Shown here in pieces: positions 26,872-34,959 of a stretch of DNA of 64,000 bases. Under the pieces are notes generated by a model. The model made no database searches. It was not told the DNA's origin and saw only the letters and a program-made list of their open reading frames with translations. Positions within the stretch are counted from its first letter, which is position 1; every line of letters begins with the position of its first letter. Origin of the DNA: Streptomyces lavendofoliae (GTDB lineage Bacteria; Actinomycetota; Actinomycetes; Streptomycetales; Streptomycetaceae); the NCBI RefSeq assembly GCF_014649735.1, contig NZ_BMTP01000014.1, positions 124,001-188,000 of the forward strand, in the 5' to 3' direction. Made by a program: the position numbers and the translations under genes.

Positions 26872-26911
26872 CGGCCGGTCTCCTGCCGGATGTCCGGCAG
26901 GAGACCGGCCG
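26872..26911. terminator. very strong terminator hairpin after the SGNH esterase
   Basis: An 18-bp perfect stem (26872-26889 with 26894-26911) encloses a four-base loop ATGT. Running on the minus strand, it follows the esterase stop by about 130 bases. There is no T tract, as is usual here. Confidence 0.75.
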
Positions 26912-27039
26912 GGGCGCGGTCGTCTCGGACGGGTTTTTCGCAGGGCTCCCCGGAGGGGCTTCCCGGTCACGCGTGGGGACGCGGGGCCGACGGGCGGTAC
27001 GCCGGTGAAGGGAGGTACCGCACGGCCGGACCCGGCGCC

Positions 27040-27849
27040 TTACAGCGCGGCCCTGAAGGTGGGCAGGTAGCCACCGGAGTGTCCGGCGGCGGTGGGGTGG
27101 TACGACTCGCCGATGTTGAGCCAGTTGACGCTGTGCAGCCAGGACGCGCTCGAACAGATCTCGTGACCGGTGAAGGCCGGCGTGACGTCGGCCCAGGTGT
27201 AGCCGTGGTCGGCGGCGCGTTTGGCGGTCGCCGCGTTGAGGTGGTCCGCGCCGCTGTTGATGGCTCTGCGCTCGTTCTCGGTCAGGCCGGCGAGGCAGCC
27301 GCCGCCGAGCTGGTAGAAGCGCGGGTAGCCGAGCACGACGACCCGCGCCGAGGGGGCCTTGGTCCGGATCGCCGAGTACACGGAGTCGAGCCGGCCGGGA
27401 AGGGTCGTGTCGACGTAGCTCTTCGCCTCGTTGACGCGGGCGATGCAGGTCGCTTCGGACTGGAGGACGCAGGTGGTCATGACGTCGGCGAAGCCCGCGT
27501 CATTCCCGCCGACGGTGAGGGAGACGAGGTCGGTGGCGGAGGACAGCGGCCCGAGCTGGCCCGCCGTCACGTCGTTGGTTCGGGCGCCGGAGCACGCCGT
27601 GAACGCGAAGGACGAGGGGGAGTTCGCGGCGGCCCAGAGCTTGGGGAAGGCCCGGGTGCTGCGCTTGCAGTTGCCGCTCGCGCTGTCGTAGCTGCCGGCG
27701 CCGACTCCGGAGGAGTAGGAGTCGCCGAGGGCCACGTAGTCGAGGGCTGCGGCCGACGAGTCGGCCTGCGCCGATGCCGCCCCGGTGAGGGACAGGGCGA
27801 CGCCGAGGAGGAGTGAGGTGGTGAACGCCGCGGCTCGGGACAGTTTCAT
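27040..27849 (-). CDS. secreted SGNH/GDSL esterase-lipase
   Basis: The 269-residue protein has a Sec signal peptide (residues 1-30, ending ASAQA) and the SGNH fold: GDSYSSG with the nucleophile Ser near residue 45, a Gly in the block II segment, VGGNDAGF with the oxyanion Asn, and SYHPTAAGH with the catalytic His near 260. Six cysteines suggest three disulfides, as in characterised Streptomyces extracellular lipases/esterases of this group. The ATG at 27849 has GGGAGG five bases upstream. It is a single-gene unit ending at an 18-bp hairpin. It acts outside the cell on acyl esters; natural substrate unknown. Confidence 0.93.
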   Translation of the reverse strand: MKLSRAAAFTTSLLLGVALSLTGAASAQADSSAAALDYVALGDSYSSGVGAGSYDSASGNCKRSTRAFPKLWAAANSPSSFAFTACSGARTNDVTAGQLGPLSSATDLVSLTVGGNDAGFADVMTTCVLQSEATCIARVNEAKSYVDTTLPGRLDSVYSAIRTKAPSARVVVLGYPRFYQLGGGCLAGLTENERRAINSGADHLNAATAKRAADHGYTWADVTPAFTGHEICSSASWLHSVNWLNIGESYHPTAAGHSGGYLPTFRAAL

Positions 27850-28324
27850 GGAACCTCCCTCTGGCAGGATTTCTGCCTGAAAAGTTCGTAGCAGGATGCA
27901 GTGTCCATGCCAATAGCCGGGGAGGACATGCAGGTGACGTCCAGTCAAAGTCTGCTCACGCGCGAGGCGCGATATCCGTCGATTCACAGGTAACTCACCC
28001 GGGCGGAGTCATTTCTGTCGAGGCGACGCCACGGTCGCCGCGCCCCGGCGCGCGCGGTCGCGGCCGGGGGCGCGGCGCCCCGGGTGGGTGCGGTCGGGGC
28101 CGGGGGGCGCGGCGCCCCGGGTGGGTGCGGTCGGGGCGGGCGCCCGCGGGGCGAGACGGGGGCGGTTCGCCCGGGCGGCCCCGACTCGCCCCGAAGGCGG
28201 CGCGGGGTGGCCGGGCCCGCCGCGCGCGGGCGGGCCGGTCAGGGGCCGGGGCGGCCCCGGCACCGGCCGGAACACGTGCGTAAACACCGTGCGGCGAACG
28301 CGTGTGTGCCGGATCATGGGGCGC
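27850..28324. other. divergent promoter region with GC-rich repeats
   Basis: These 475 bases separate the esterase and the AAA ATPase, which are divergent. The first 150 bases are less GC-rich and should hold the esterase promoter. The middle contains a 35-base tandem repeat (listed separately). No gene is supported. Confidence 0.45.
28066..28137 (+). repeat. 35-base tandem repeat containing a hairpin
   Basis: Two identical 35-base copies start at 28066 and 28103 (37-base period). Each carries GGGGCGC-G-GCGCCCC, a near-perfect palindrome. It lies in the intergenic space upstream of the AAA ATPase. Confidence 0.65.
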
Positions 28325-29419
28325 ATGTCTGCCAACCCGCATGAGGCCCTGCCGATCCGGCTCACCGTCGACGACAGCGACTCCCCCGCCGACGTCGTCG
28401 ACGCGCTGTTCCTCGGGCGCTTCGCGACGGGCGAGCAGCCGTACTCGCACAGTTCGTCCCTCGACCGCGTCAAACCCGGCGCGACCCTCCTGCCGCCCGG
28501 CGCCGCGGTGCTGCGCTCGGCCCGCGACGACGACCGCAGCGCCACGCTCGCCGAGGGCGACGGGTGGACGCTGCTGGTCTCCCGCTGGAACCGGGGCGCC
28601 GACGTGACCGTCACCGCGGTCGAGCCGGAGCTCGCCGAGCGGGTGCTGAAGGAGGCGACGGACGGCGCGAAGGACGACCCGGAGCCGCAGCCCGACAACG
28701 TGACCATGGGCTTCTGGTACGTGTCGCCCCGCCGGGGCCCGCACCGCACGACCCGCCGGATCGCCGCGGGGACCTGGGAGGAGGTGCGGCCCAACTACAC
28801 CGCGCCGGTGGCCGAGGCGATGGACCGCCTGATGAAGGTGACGCCCGACGACATCTCGGGCCGCCTGCTCCTGCTGCACGGCCCGCCGGGCACCGGCAAG
28901 ACGTCGGCGCTGCGCACGCTGGCGAGGTCGTGGCGCGACTGGTGCCAGGTCGACTGCGTCCTGGACCCGGAGCGGCTGTTCAACGACGTCGGCTACCTGA
29001 TGGACATCGCGATCGGCGAGGACGAGGGCACGGCGAACGGCCGGTGGCGGCTGCTCCTTCTGGAGGACTGCGACGAGCTGATCCGCGGGGAGGCCAAGCA
29101 CACGGCGGGCCAGGCCCTGTCACGGCTGCTGAACCTGACGGACGGGCTGCTGGGCCAGGGCCGCAACGTCCTGGTCGGGGTCACCACCAACGAGGACCTG
29201 GAGCGCCTGCACCCGGCGGTGGTCCGCCCCGGCCGCTGTCTGGCCCGGATCGAGGTCGGCCCGCTGACCCGGCCTGAGGCGGTGGCGTGGCTCGGCACCG
29301 AGGAGGGGATCGGCCGCGACGGGGCGACGCTGGCGGAGCTGTACGCGCTGCGGCGCGGCACCGGCCCGGCGGCGATCCCGGACCAGGCGCGCGGCGCGGA
29401 CGCGGGGCTGTACCTGTAG
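28325..29419 (+). CDS. AAA-family ATPase with DUF5925 domain
   Basis: The 364-residue protein has an N-terminal DUF5925 region (about residues 1-145, including MGFWYVSPRRGPHRTTRRI) and a single AAA module. Walker A is GPPGTGKTS (about 182), Walker B is LLLLEDCDEL (about 241) and an arginine-finger-like AVVRPGRCLARIEVG follows near 300. It is probably a cytoplasmic remodelling ATPase; its client is unknown. The start at ATG 28325 is preferred by family resemblance, with an ATG nine bases upstream as an alternative. It converges on a GntR gene across a terminator hairpin. Confidence 0.88.
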   Translation: MSANPHEALPIRLTVDDSDSPADVVDALFLGRFATGEQPYSHSSSLDRVKPGATLLPPGAAVLRSARDDDRSATLAEGDGWTLLVSRWNRGADVTVTAVEPELAERVLKEATDGAKDDPEPQPDNVTMGFWYVSPRRGPHRTTRRIAAGTWEEVRPNYTAPVAEAMDRLMKVTPDDISGRLLLLHGPPGTGKTSALRTLARSWRDWCQVDCVLDPERLFNDVGYLMDIAIGEDEGTANGRWRLLLLEDCDELIRGEAKHTAGQALSRLLNLTDGLLGQGRNVLVGVTTNEDLERLHPAVVRPGRCLARIEVGPLTRPEAVAWLGTEEGIGRDGATLAELYALRRGTGPAAIPDQARGADAGLYL

Positions 29420-29493
29420 GACGGGGGCTGTCCCGTCGGTGCGCCGGGCCGCCCACGTCGGGGCGCGGGGCCGCCCCCGACGAAGGACGAGGG

Positions 29494-29520
29494 GGGCGCC
29501 CCTGCCAGGGCGGGGCGCCC
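29494..29520. terminator. hairpin between the AAA ATPase and GntR genes
   Basis: GGGCGCCCC (29494-29502) pairs with GGGGCGCCC (29512-29520) around a nine-base loop. It lies between convergent genes. Confidence 0.5.
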
Positions 29521-29562
29521 ACGTCAGTGCGCCGGGCTGTTCCCAGCAGGGCGCGGGGCGGG

Positions 29563-29937
29563 CTACGCGCCGTACACCGCGCGCAGGGCGTCCGCCACGG
29601 CCGCTTCCGCGTCGGCGCGGCCGAGGCCCAGGCGGTGGGCCTCGGCGGCGTACGCGGCGGCGGCCGTCGCCGCCTGGCGGGTGGCGGCGTCCCCGGCGGC
29701 GGCGACGAACGTGCCGGCCCGGCCCCTCGTCTCGATGACCCCGTCCGTCTCCAGCACCCGGTACGCCTTGGCGACGGTGTTCGCCGCGAGGCCCAGTTCC
29801 CCGGCGAGGCCGCGGACGGTCGGCAGCTTGTAGCCGACGGGGAGGCGGCCGGAGCGGGCCTGCTCGGAGATCTGGGCGCGCAGTTGCTCGTACGGGGCCG
29901 CCGGGGAGCCCGCGTCGATGGAGATCGTCAAGGTCAC
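29563..29937 (-). CDS. small YtrA-like GntR-family regulator
   Basis: The 124-residue protein is a short GntR regulator of the YtrA subfamily. The winged helix spans about residues 8-75 (PYEQLRAQISEQARSGRLPVGYKLPTVRGLAGELGLAANTVAKAYRVLETDGVIETRGRAGTF, quoted in part). A short C-terminal helix, AEAHRLGLGRADAEAAVADALRAVY, serves for dimerisation. The GTG at 29937 gives the usual TLTISIDAGSPAAPYEQL start. It diverges from the acetyltransferase gene across 70 bases. YtrA-type regulators normally control membrane transport genes; none lies adjacent. Confidence 0.88.
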   Translation of the reverse strand: MTLTISIDAGSPAAPYEQLRAQISEQARSGRLPVGYKLPTVRGLAGELGLAANTVAKAYRVLETDGVIETRGRAGTFVAAAGDAATRQAATAAAAYAAEAHRLGLGRADAEAAVADALRAVYGA

Positions 29938-30007
29938 GGTGCGATTGTCCCCCACGGCCGGGTAATTGGGAGGCGGTACGCACCGGCCGCGCGTACCGTG
30001 CGGCTCC

Positions 30008-30931
30008 ATGACTGTGATCGTGCGCGACTTCCGTCCCGGGGACGCCGAGGCCGTGACCCGGGTGCGGCGTGCCGCGCTGCCCTTCCAGGTGACGACGCCC
30101 CCGGCGGTCCTCGCCCAGGTGGAGTCGGCGAATCCGGCCGGGAAGTACCGGCTGCTGGTGGCGGAGAGGGACGGGGAGATCATCGGGACCGCCGGCGTCG
30201 GCATCGCGTACGAGTCCCGGACCCCCGGGCTGTCGTACGCCAACCCCCAGGTGCACCCCGACCACCGGGGGCTGGGCGCTGGCGGGTTGCTGCTGCGTAC
30301 CGCCGAGGAGCACCTGGCGGCGGAGGGAGCGGAGAGCGTGTACGCCTGGGTACTGGACGAGCCGGGGTCCCGCGGGTTCGCGGAGAAGCGCGGCTACCGG
30401 CCGACCCGTCCGGTGCACTTCCTCCGGCTCGACCTGGCGGGCCGCGCCCTGCCGGAGCTTCCCACGACGCTGCCGCCGGGCGTCGAGCTGCGCACCGCCG
30501 CCGCGTACGCCGCCGACCCACGACCGCTGTTCGAGGCGGACGCGGAGGTGACGGCGGACGAGCCGAGCGACATCGGTGCCGAGCTGGACGACTACGAGGA
30601 CTGGCTGGCCGACACCTGGCACGACCCGCTGCTCGACCTTGGGCTGACCTCGGTGGTGACGGTGGACGGCCGGGTCGCGGCGTTCACCGCCGCCCACACC
30701 GACGGCAGGACCCGCTACCTCTCCGGCATGACCGGCACGCTGCGCGCGTTCCGGGGGCGCGGCCTGGCGAAGCTCGCCAAGACCGACTCGCTGCTCCGGG
30801 CCCGGGCGGCGGGCTACACGGACGCGTTCACCAGCAACGACGCGGAGAACGGGCCGATGCTGGCGATCAACAGGTGGTTCGGGTACGAGATCTGCGCGAC
30901 GGAGGTCCGGCATGTCCGCGCCCTCGGTTGA
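30008..30931 (+). CDS. tandem GNAT N-acetyltransferase
   Basis: The 307-residue protein consists of two GNAT folds. The first (about residues 1-150) has the acetyl-CoA loop VHPDHRGLGAGGLLL. The second (about 155-307) has GTLRAFRGRGLAKLAK and a FTSNDAENGPMLAINRWFGYE segment like that of mycothiol synthase-type double GNATs. Only the activity class can be assigned. It starts at ATG 30008, and its last 20 bases overlap the start of the DUF402 gene, so those two are co-translated. It diverges from the YtrA-like regulator. Confidence 0.88.
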   Translation: MTVIVRDFRPGDAEAVTRVRRAALPFQVTTPPAVLAQVESANPAGKYRLLVAERDGEIIGTAGVGIAYESRTPGLSYANPQVHPDHRGLGAGGLLLRTAEEHLAAEGAESVYAWVLDEPGSRGFAEKRGYRPTRPVHFLRLDLAGRALPELPTTLPPGVELRTAAAYAADPRPLFEADAEVTADEPSDIGAELDDYEDWLADTWHDPLLDLGLTSVVTVDGRVAAFTAAHTDGRTRYLSGMTGTLRAFRGRGLAKLAKTDSLLRARAAGYTDAFTSNDAENGPMLAINRWFGYEICATEVRHVRALG

Positions 30932-31424
30932 GGTGCGTCTCGTCAAGGCCGGACGGACGAAGATCCGTTACCCGGCCCAGGTGCTGGCCGACGACGGCAC
31001 CCGGATCACCGTCCGGGCCCCGTGGGCGGCGGACGGTGTGCGGGACTTCGGCTTCGTGCGCTTCGAACCGGGTGACGTCTTCACCGAGCACTACTGGCGG
31101 GACCGCTGGTACGCGGTGAAGGAGGTCCGCTCCGGCGACGGCGCCCTGAAGGGCTGGTACTGCGACGTCACCCGGCCCGCACGCGTCGACGGCGTCCTCG
31201 GCGAGGTGCTCGTGGAGGACCTGGATCTGGACCTGTGGGTGTCGGCGGACGGCGCCGAGGTCCTGCGCCTGGACGAGGACGAGTTCGCGGCGAGCGGCCT
31301 CGCGGAGCGGGATCCGGCCGCCGCGGTGGCCGCCCGCGAGGCCCTCGACGCCCTGGAGGCCCTGGCCCGCGCGGGCGCCCTGCCGGGTGCCCCGGCGGGC
31401 GGTCCGGGGACCGGCTCGCGGTAG
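30912..31424 (+). CDS. DUF402 domain protein
   Basis: The 170-residue protein is a DUF402 member, a barrel-shaped fold related to nucleoside phosphate phosphatases and RNA-linked proteins. Typical elements are FVRFEPGDVFTEHYWRDRWYAVKEV, KGWYCDVTRPARV and VEDLDLDLWVSADG, the last containing the acidic metal-binding residues seen in the family. Helices with a Glu/Asp-rich start follow. It overlaps the acetyltransferase gene by 20 bases. A nucleotide phosphatase or RNA-related role is inferred from the family. Confidence 0.87.
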   Translation: MSAPSVEVRLVKAGRTKIRYPAQVLADDGTRITVRAPWAADGVRDFGFVRFEPGDVFTEHYWRDRWYAVKEVRSGDGALKGWYCDVTRPARVDGVLGEVLVEDLDLDLWVSADGAEVLRLDEDEFAASGLAERDPAAAVAAREALDALEALARAGALPGAPAGGPGTGSR

Positions 31425-31588
31425 GGGACCGCGTACGGCGTGACCCCTGCGCGGAGGGGCCGCGCTGCCCCGGGCGGGCGCTCTGCGCCACCTGGAGCGC
31501 TCCGCCGCGACCGGCCGCCCGGAACGGCGCCCCCGGCGGGTGCGTCGGCCACTACCGTGGGTGGGGCCGAGGGCTTGGAGGGGGCACC

Positions 31589-32173
31589 ATGGGCGCGAGT
31601 TGGGTGGGGCTGCTGGTCGCGATCGTGGGCGTGGCGGGGACCCTGGGGGCCGCGCTGCTGACCCAGAACCGCGCGGACCGTACGAAACGGATGGAGCTGC
31701 TCGCCTCGACCGAGCAGCGCCGCGAGGAGCGCGACCACGCGGCGGAGCTGCTCCGGGCGGAGCAGGCGGAGGCGCGGCTCCGCGAGGGCCTGGAGAGGCG
31801 CCGGGCCTGCTACATCACGCTGAACACCGCCGCACGTCAGTACCTGACGGCCATGACCAGCCACCTGCACGCGGTGCGGCGGGGCGAGGACGTCGACGGG
31901 TCCCTGGAACGGCTGGAGGCGAGCAGGCTGGCCTTCCGGGACAGCTACGCCGAGGCCCAGATGATCGCCCCTGACACGGTGCTGCGCTCGTGCAGCGCGG
32001 CCAAGAAGCAGTTGAACACCGCGTACGGGTCGCTCAGGAAGCTCGGCGCGGCCACCGCCACGTACGGGGAGGAACTCGCCGCACTGGAGGGCCGGTTCCA
32101 CGCGGAGGTCTGGCCCCGCCTGGCGGAGATGAAACGGTCCATGCGCGCCGACCTGGGCGTCGACGACGCCTAG
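31589..32173 (+). CDS. membrane-anchored coiled-coil protein, unknown function
   Basis: The 194-residue protein has one N-terminal transmembrane helix (residues 4-24) followed by a long, highly charged coiled coil (about 28-72, rich in Glu/Arg). A helical C-terminal part contains AARQYLTAMTSHLHAVRRGEDV. GGAGGGGG precedes the ATG at 31589. No domain is recognised. The gene stands alone. A scaffold or membrane-stress role could be imagined, but nothing in the sequence proves it. Confidence 0.75.
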   Translation: MGASWVGLLVAIVGVAGTLGAALLTQNRADRTKRMELLASTEQRREERDHAAELLRAEQAEARLREGLERRRACYITLNTAARQYLTAMTSHLHAVRRGEDVDGSLERLEASRLAFRDSYAEAQMIAPDTVLRSCSAAKKQLNTAYGSLRKLGAATATYGEELAALEGRFHAEVWPRLAEMKRSMRADLGVDDA

Positions 32174-32362
32174 GGCGCTGCCGCCGGCGTACGTGTGGCG
32201 GACGCCGTGCGCTCCGGGAAGTGCTGCCCCGCCAGGTCAGCGGATCGCCTCGGGGCTTCACGGGGGCCGTACGGGAAGCCACCGCCCTCGGCGCCAAGCG
32301 GCGTCGCGGCGGACTGTGGGCACCCTGCTGCCGGGGGCGGACGACCGCGGGAATGGCGATAC

Positions 32363-32402
32363 CTGAGCGTCCTCTTAGCGTCGCCTTAAGCGGAGCATAA
32401 GA
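32363..32402 (+). promoter_or_regulatory. four 11-bp-phased heptamer boxes upstream of the LPMO gene
   Basis: CTGAGCG (32363), CTTAGCG (32374), CTTAAGC (32385) and CATAAGA (32396) start exactly 11 bases apart, one helical turn. This is the layout of direct-repeat sites for OmpR/PhoB-type response regulators. They lie about 175-210 bases before the LPMO start. Confidence 0.5.
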
Positions 32403-32574
32403 ATCCTCATCTGCCGCCGCAGACCGCCGGATCCGGCCTCCCCGCGGGCTAGTTTGCTGATCACCGGGGCCGGTCCGGATCGTCGGTACCGAGGCCGGGG
32501 GGCTGTGCCGCCCGTCCGGTTCCCGTCCCCGCAACCCCCCACATCTGCTCGTCCCGCCGAAGGAGAACGTCACC

Positions 32575-33636
32575 ATGACCGCTCGTCGCCGCACGCCCGC
32601 AGCCGCCGCCGTCGCCCTGGGCATCGCGCCGCTCGCGCTCGCCGGCCTGACCGCGTCGCCCGCCGCGGCGCACGGCACGATGACCGATCCGGTCAGTCGG
32701 GTGTCCGCGTGCTACGCGGAGGGCCCGGAGAGCCCGGACTCGGCGGCGTGCAAGGCGGCGGTCGCGGCGAGCGGTCCGCAGGCGTTCTACGACTGGAACG
32801 AGGTCAACATCGCCAACGCCGCCGGCAACCACCAGCGGCTGATACCGGACGGGAAGCTGTGCAGCGCGAACCGTGTCAAGTACAAGGGGCTCGACCTGCC
32901 GCGCGGCGACTGGCCGTCGTCCGCGATGACCGCCGGCACGCACACCTTCCGCTACCGCGCGACCGCCCCGCACAAGGGCTCCTTCGAGCTGTACATCACT
33001 AAGGACGGCTACGACCCGTCCAAGCCGCTGAAGTGGTCGGACCTGGAGGCGAAGCCCTTCGCGAAGGTCACGAACCCGAAGCTGGAGAACGGCGCCTACG
33101 TCTTCGACGGCACCGTCCCCGCCAAGTCCGGCCGCCACCTGGTCTACTCGATCTGGCAGCGCTCGGACTCGCCCGAGGCCTTCTACACCTGCTCCGACGT
33201 GGTGTTCGGGAAGGACAGCGGCCAGGCGGGCGGCGCCCCCGCCCCGGTCGCCTCGGCACCCTCCGACGAGCAGATCGAGCAGGGCACGGACAAGTCGACG
33301 GTCGACCACGGCGGACACGGCGGTGACGACCACGACGCCCGGCCCGCCGAGCCCGCGGCCCCCGCCGCCGAGGAGCCGGAGCAGCCCGGGGCGGCGAAGC
33401 CCGCGGAGCCGGCCGAGCAGGCGGAGGCGGAGGCGACGGAGCAGGCCGAGCGGGCCGGCACGCTCCAGGCCAACGGTGCCGGCACCCCGTCGCCCGTCGC
33501 CGCCGCGGCCGGCGAGAACCTGGCCGAGACCGGCGGCAGCGGCAGCACGCCGTACCTCGCCAGCGGTGGCGCGGCGGTGCTGGCCATCGGCGCGGCGCTG
33601 CTGTTCGGCACGGCGCGCCGCAGGGCCACGCGCTGA
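32575..33636 (+). CDS. AA10 lytic polysaccharide monooxygenase with LAXTG sorting signal
   Basis: The 353-residue protein is a chitin/cellulose-active copper monooxygenase of the AA10 family. A signal peptide (residues 1-32) is followed by His33, which becomes the N-terminal copper ligand. The second ligand lies in HTFRYRATAPHKGSFELYIT. The catalytic domain ends near residue 205 (YTCSDVVFGKD). A Pro/Ala/Glu-rich wall-spanning linker leads to LAETG (about 316-320), a hydrophobic helix and an RRRATR tail, the signal for a class E sortase. The ATG at 32575 follows AAGGAGAA. The enzyme is therefore wall-anchored rather than freely secreted, which is unusual for AA10. Confidence 0.93.
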   Translation: MTARRRTPAAAAVALGIAPLALAGLTASPAAAHGTMTDPVSRVSACYAEGPESPDSAACKAAVAASGPQAFYDWNEVNIANAAGNHQRLIPDGKLCSANRVKYKGLDLPRGDWPSSAMTAGTHTFRYRATAPHKGSFELYITKDGYDPSKPLKWSDLEAKPFAKVTNPKLENGAYVFDGTVPAKSGRHLVYSIWQRSDSPEAFYTCSDVVFGKDSGQAGGAPAPVASAPSDEQIEQGTDKSTVDHGGHGGDDHDARPAEPAAPAAEEPEQPGAAKPAEPAEQAEAEATEQAERAGTLQANGAGTPSPVAAAAGENLAETGGSGSTPYLASGGAAVLAIGAALLFGTARRRATR

Positions 33637-33654
33637 CGACCGGTGTGACCGGGG

Positions 33655-33684
33655 AGGGGCCCGTCCGGATCCGGACGGGCCCCT
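33655..33684. terminator. bidirectional terminator between LPMO and lipase
   Basis: A perfect 15-base inverted repeat (33655-33669 with 33670-33684) centred on GGATCC is flanked by TT on the plus strand. It separates two convergent genes. Confidence 0.75.
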
Positions 33685-33697
33685 TCGCGTCGTTCCG

Positions 33698-34585
33698 TCA
33701 GCCGACGACGGACGCGCAGGTGGTGGGCTTCGCGTGCGCCGGGTCCAGCGCGTTGACGACCTCGTGGTACGCGATCCGGTCGAGCAGCCCGATCACCACG
33801 TGCTCGGAGAAGTCCAGGGGGCACAGGTCCTGGAGGAGCACGTTGCGGACGCCCGGCCCGTCGAGGAACTGGGACTGGTAGGGGGTGACGACCTCGTCGT
33901 ACCTGGTGGCGATGACGGTGTAGCGGACGCCCGGGACGGTGTCGCCGCCCTCGTTGAGTTTCCGGAGGAAGGCGGAACCGGCGATCTGGTCGGCGAGGCC
34001 CGGGGTCTTCTCGTTCAGCAGGTGGGCCGCGCCCGGGAAGTACGGCAGCAGCTTGGTGAGGCCCAGGAGCGTGGTGCCGTGGTTGTCGGGGGCGAGCCCG
34101 ATCAGGGCGTTCACCTTGTCGGCGCCGCCGAGGAACTTGAGGTAGTGGCGCGGCATCATGCCGCCCTGCGAGTGGCCGACGAGGTCGGCCTCGGCTGCCC
34201 CGGTGGCGGCGAGGACCTTGTCGACGTACGCGTCGAGCTGTTCGGCGGACTTCTCGATGGGGCCGAGGCCGTGGAAGAAGGGCACGCCGGGCAGTTGCCC
34301 GTAGTCGAGGGAGAAGACGCAGTAGCCGCGCCTGACCAGATAGGGGGCGAGGGCGAGCCAGTTGTCGACGGAGTTGCCGAAGGTGCCGTGGACCAGGACG
34401 ACGGGGCGGGGGTGGGCGGACGACGGCCGGCAGGTGTAGTCGTTCCAGCCGCTGCTGGGGCCCTGGGCCTGGGCGGCGGAGGCGGGGGCGAGGGTGGCGG
34501 CGACGGCCAGCAGCAGGACGGCCGAGGCTCTGAGCGCGCGGCGCACACGCAAGGACAGGCGTGCGGGCAGGCGTGAGGGCAGCAT
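33698..34585 (-). CDS. secreted alpha/beta hydrolase, class 2 lipase type
   Basis: The 295-residue protein has a signal peptide (about residues 1-40, ending ASAAQAQ) and an alpha/beta hydrolase core. PVVLVHGTFGNSVDNW forms the oxyanion region, and GHSQGGMMPRHYLKFLGG carries the nucleophile Ser (about residue 140). The late FSEHVVIGLLDRIAYHEVVNAL supplies the expected His. Its resemblance is to EstA/lipase class 2 proteins of Streptomyces. Cysteines near both ends suggest a disulfide. It starts at ATG 34585. Repeated AAGTTACGC elements lie 110-145 bases upstream and may be its operators. Confidence 0.9.
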   Translation of the reverse strand: MLPSRLPARLSLRVRRALRASAVLLLAVAATLAPASAAQAQGPSSGWNDYTCRPSSAHPRPVVLVHGTFGNSVDNWLALAPYLVRRGYCVFSLDYGQLPGVPFFHGLGPIEKSAEQLDAYVDKVLAATGAAEADLVGHSQGGMMPRHYLKFLGGADKVNALIGLAPDNHGTTLLGLTKLLPYFPGAAHLLNEKTPGLADQIAGSAFLRKLNEGGDTVPGVRYTVIATRYDEVVTPYQSQFLDGPGVRNVLLQDLCPLDFSEHVVIGLLDRIAYHEVVNALDPAHAKPTTCASVVG

Positions 34586-34691
34586 CGAGTGGTCTCCTTG
34601 CGGCTCAAGGAATGGGGATGTGGGGCGGTGGCGGTACGCCCCGTGGCCCGGACCACTGGTGGGGAAGCACAGCGAATGCCGTGCTCATGCC

Positions 34692-34735
34692 AAGTTACGC
34701 ACGGGTAGGAGAGACAGGGAAGTTACGCGTCGGTA
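34692..34735. promoter_or_regulatory. two AAGTTACGC elements upstream of the lipase
   Basis: AAGTTACGC occurs at 34692-34700 and 34720-34728 (28-base period). On the minus strand each reads as TAC-N6-GTA, and the second as TTAC-CGACGC-GTAA, a palindrome. A third copy is at 38557-38574 before another exported-protein operon. Confidence 0.45.
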
Positions 34736-34747
34736 AAAACTGACGGA

Positions 34748-34906
34748 TCACCACCTCACCGGCAGCCGCAGCGGGCAGCGCCGGATCGTCGCGGTGCCCC
34801 ACTCCACCTCCCCCGCGGGCACCGCGGGGCGCAGTCCCGGGAAGCGGGCGAGCAGCGCCCCTACGGCCACCCTCAGCCGCCCCCGCGGATGCGCAGCTCG
34901 TCGAGG
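34748..34906 (-). pseudogene. C-terminal fragment of a cytochrome P450
   Basis: The last roughly 45 codons of a P450 remain: a helix L-like RLRVAVGALLARFPGLRPAVP segment followed by EVEWGTATIRR and the end PLRLPVRW with its stop. Upstream of this the sequence loses similarity before the heme-cysteine loop would be reached, so the gene is a relic. It abuts, tail to head, a broken FAD monooxygenase on the other strand, suggesting a decayed secondary-metabolism cluster. Identification rests on the typical P450 C-terminal pattern. Confidence 0.6.
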
Positions 34907-34959
34907 ACCGCGGGCAGCCGGCCGGGGTCGTCCGCCGGCGCGGCCCACCGGCCGGGGCG

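Noticed and set aside
28066..28137. Possible CRISPR repeats
   Set aside because: Only two copies, two bases apart, without spacers or cas genes.
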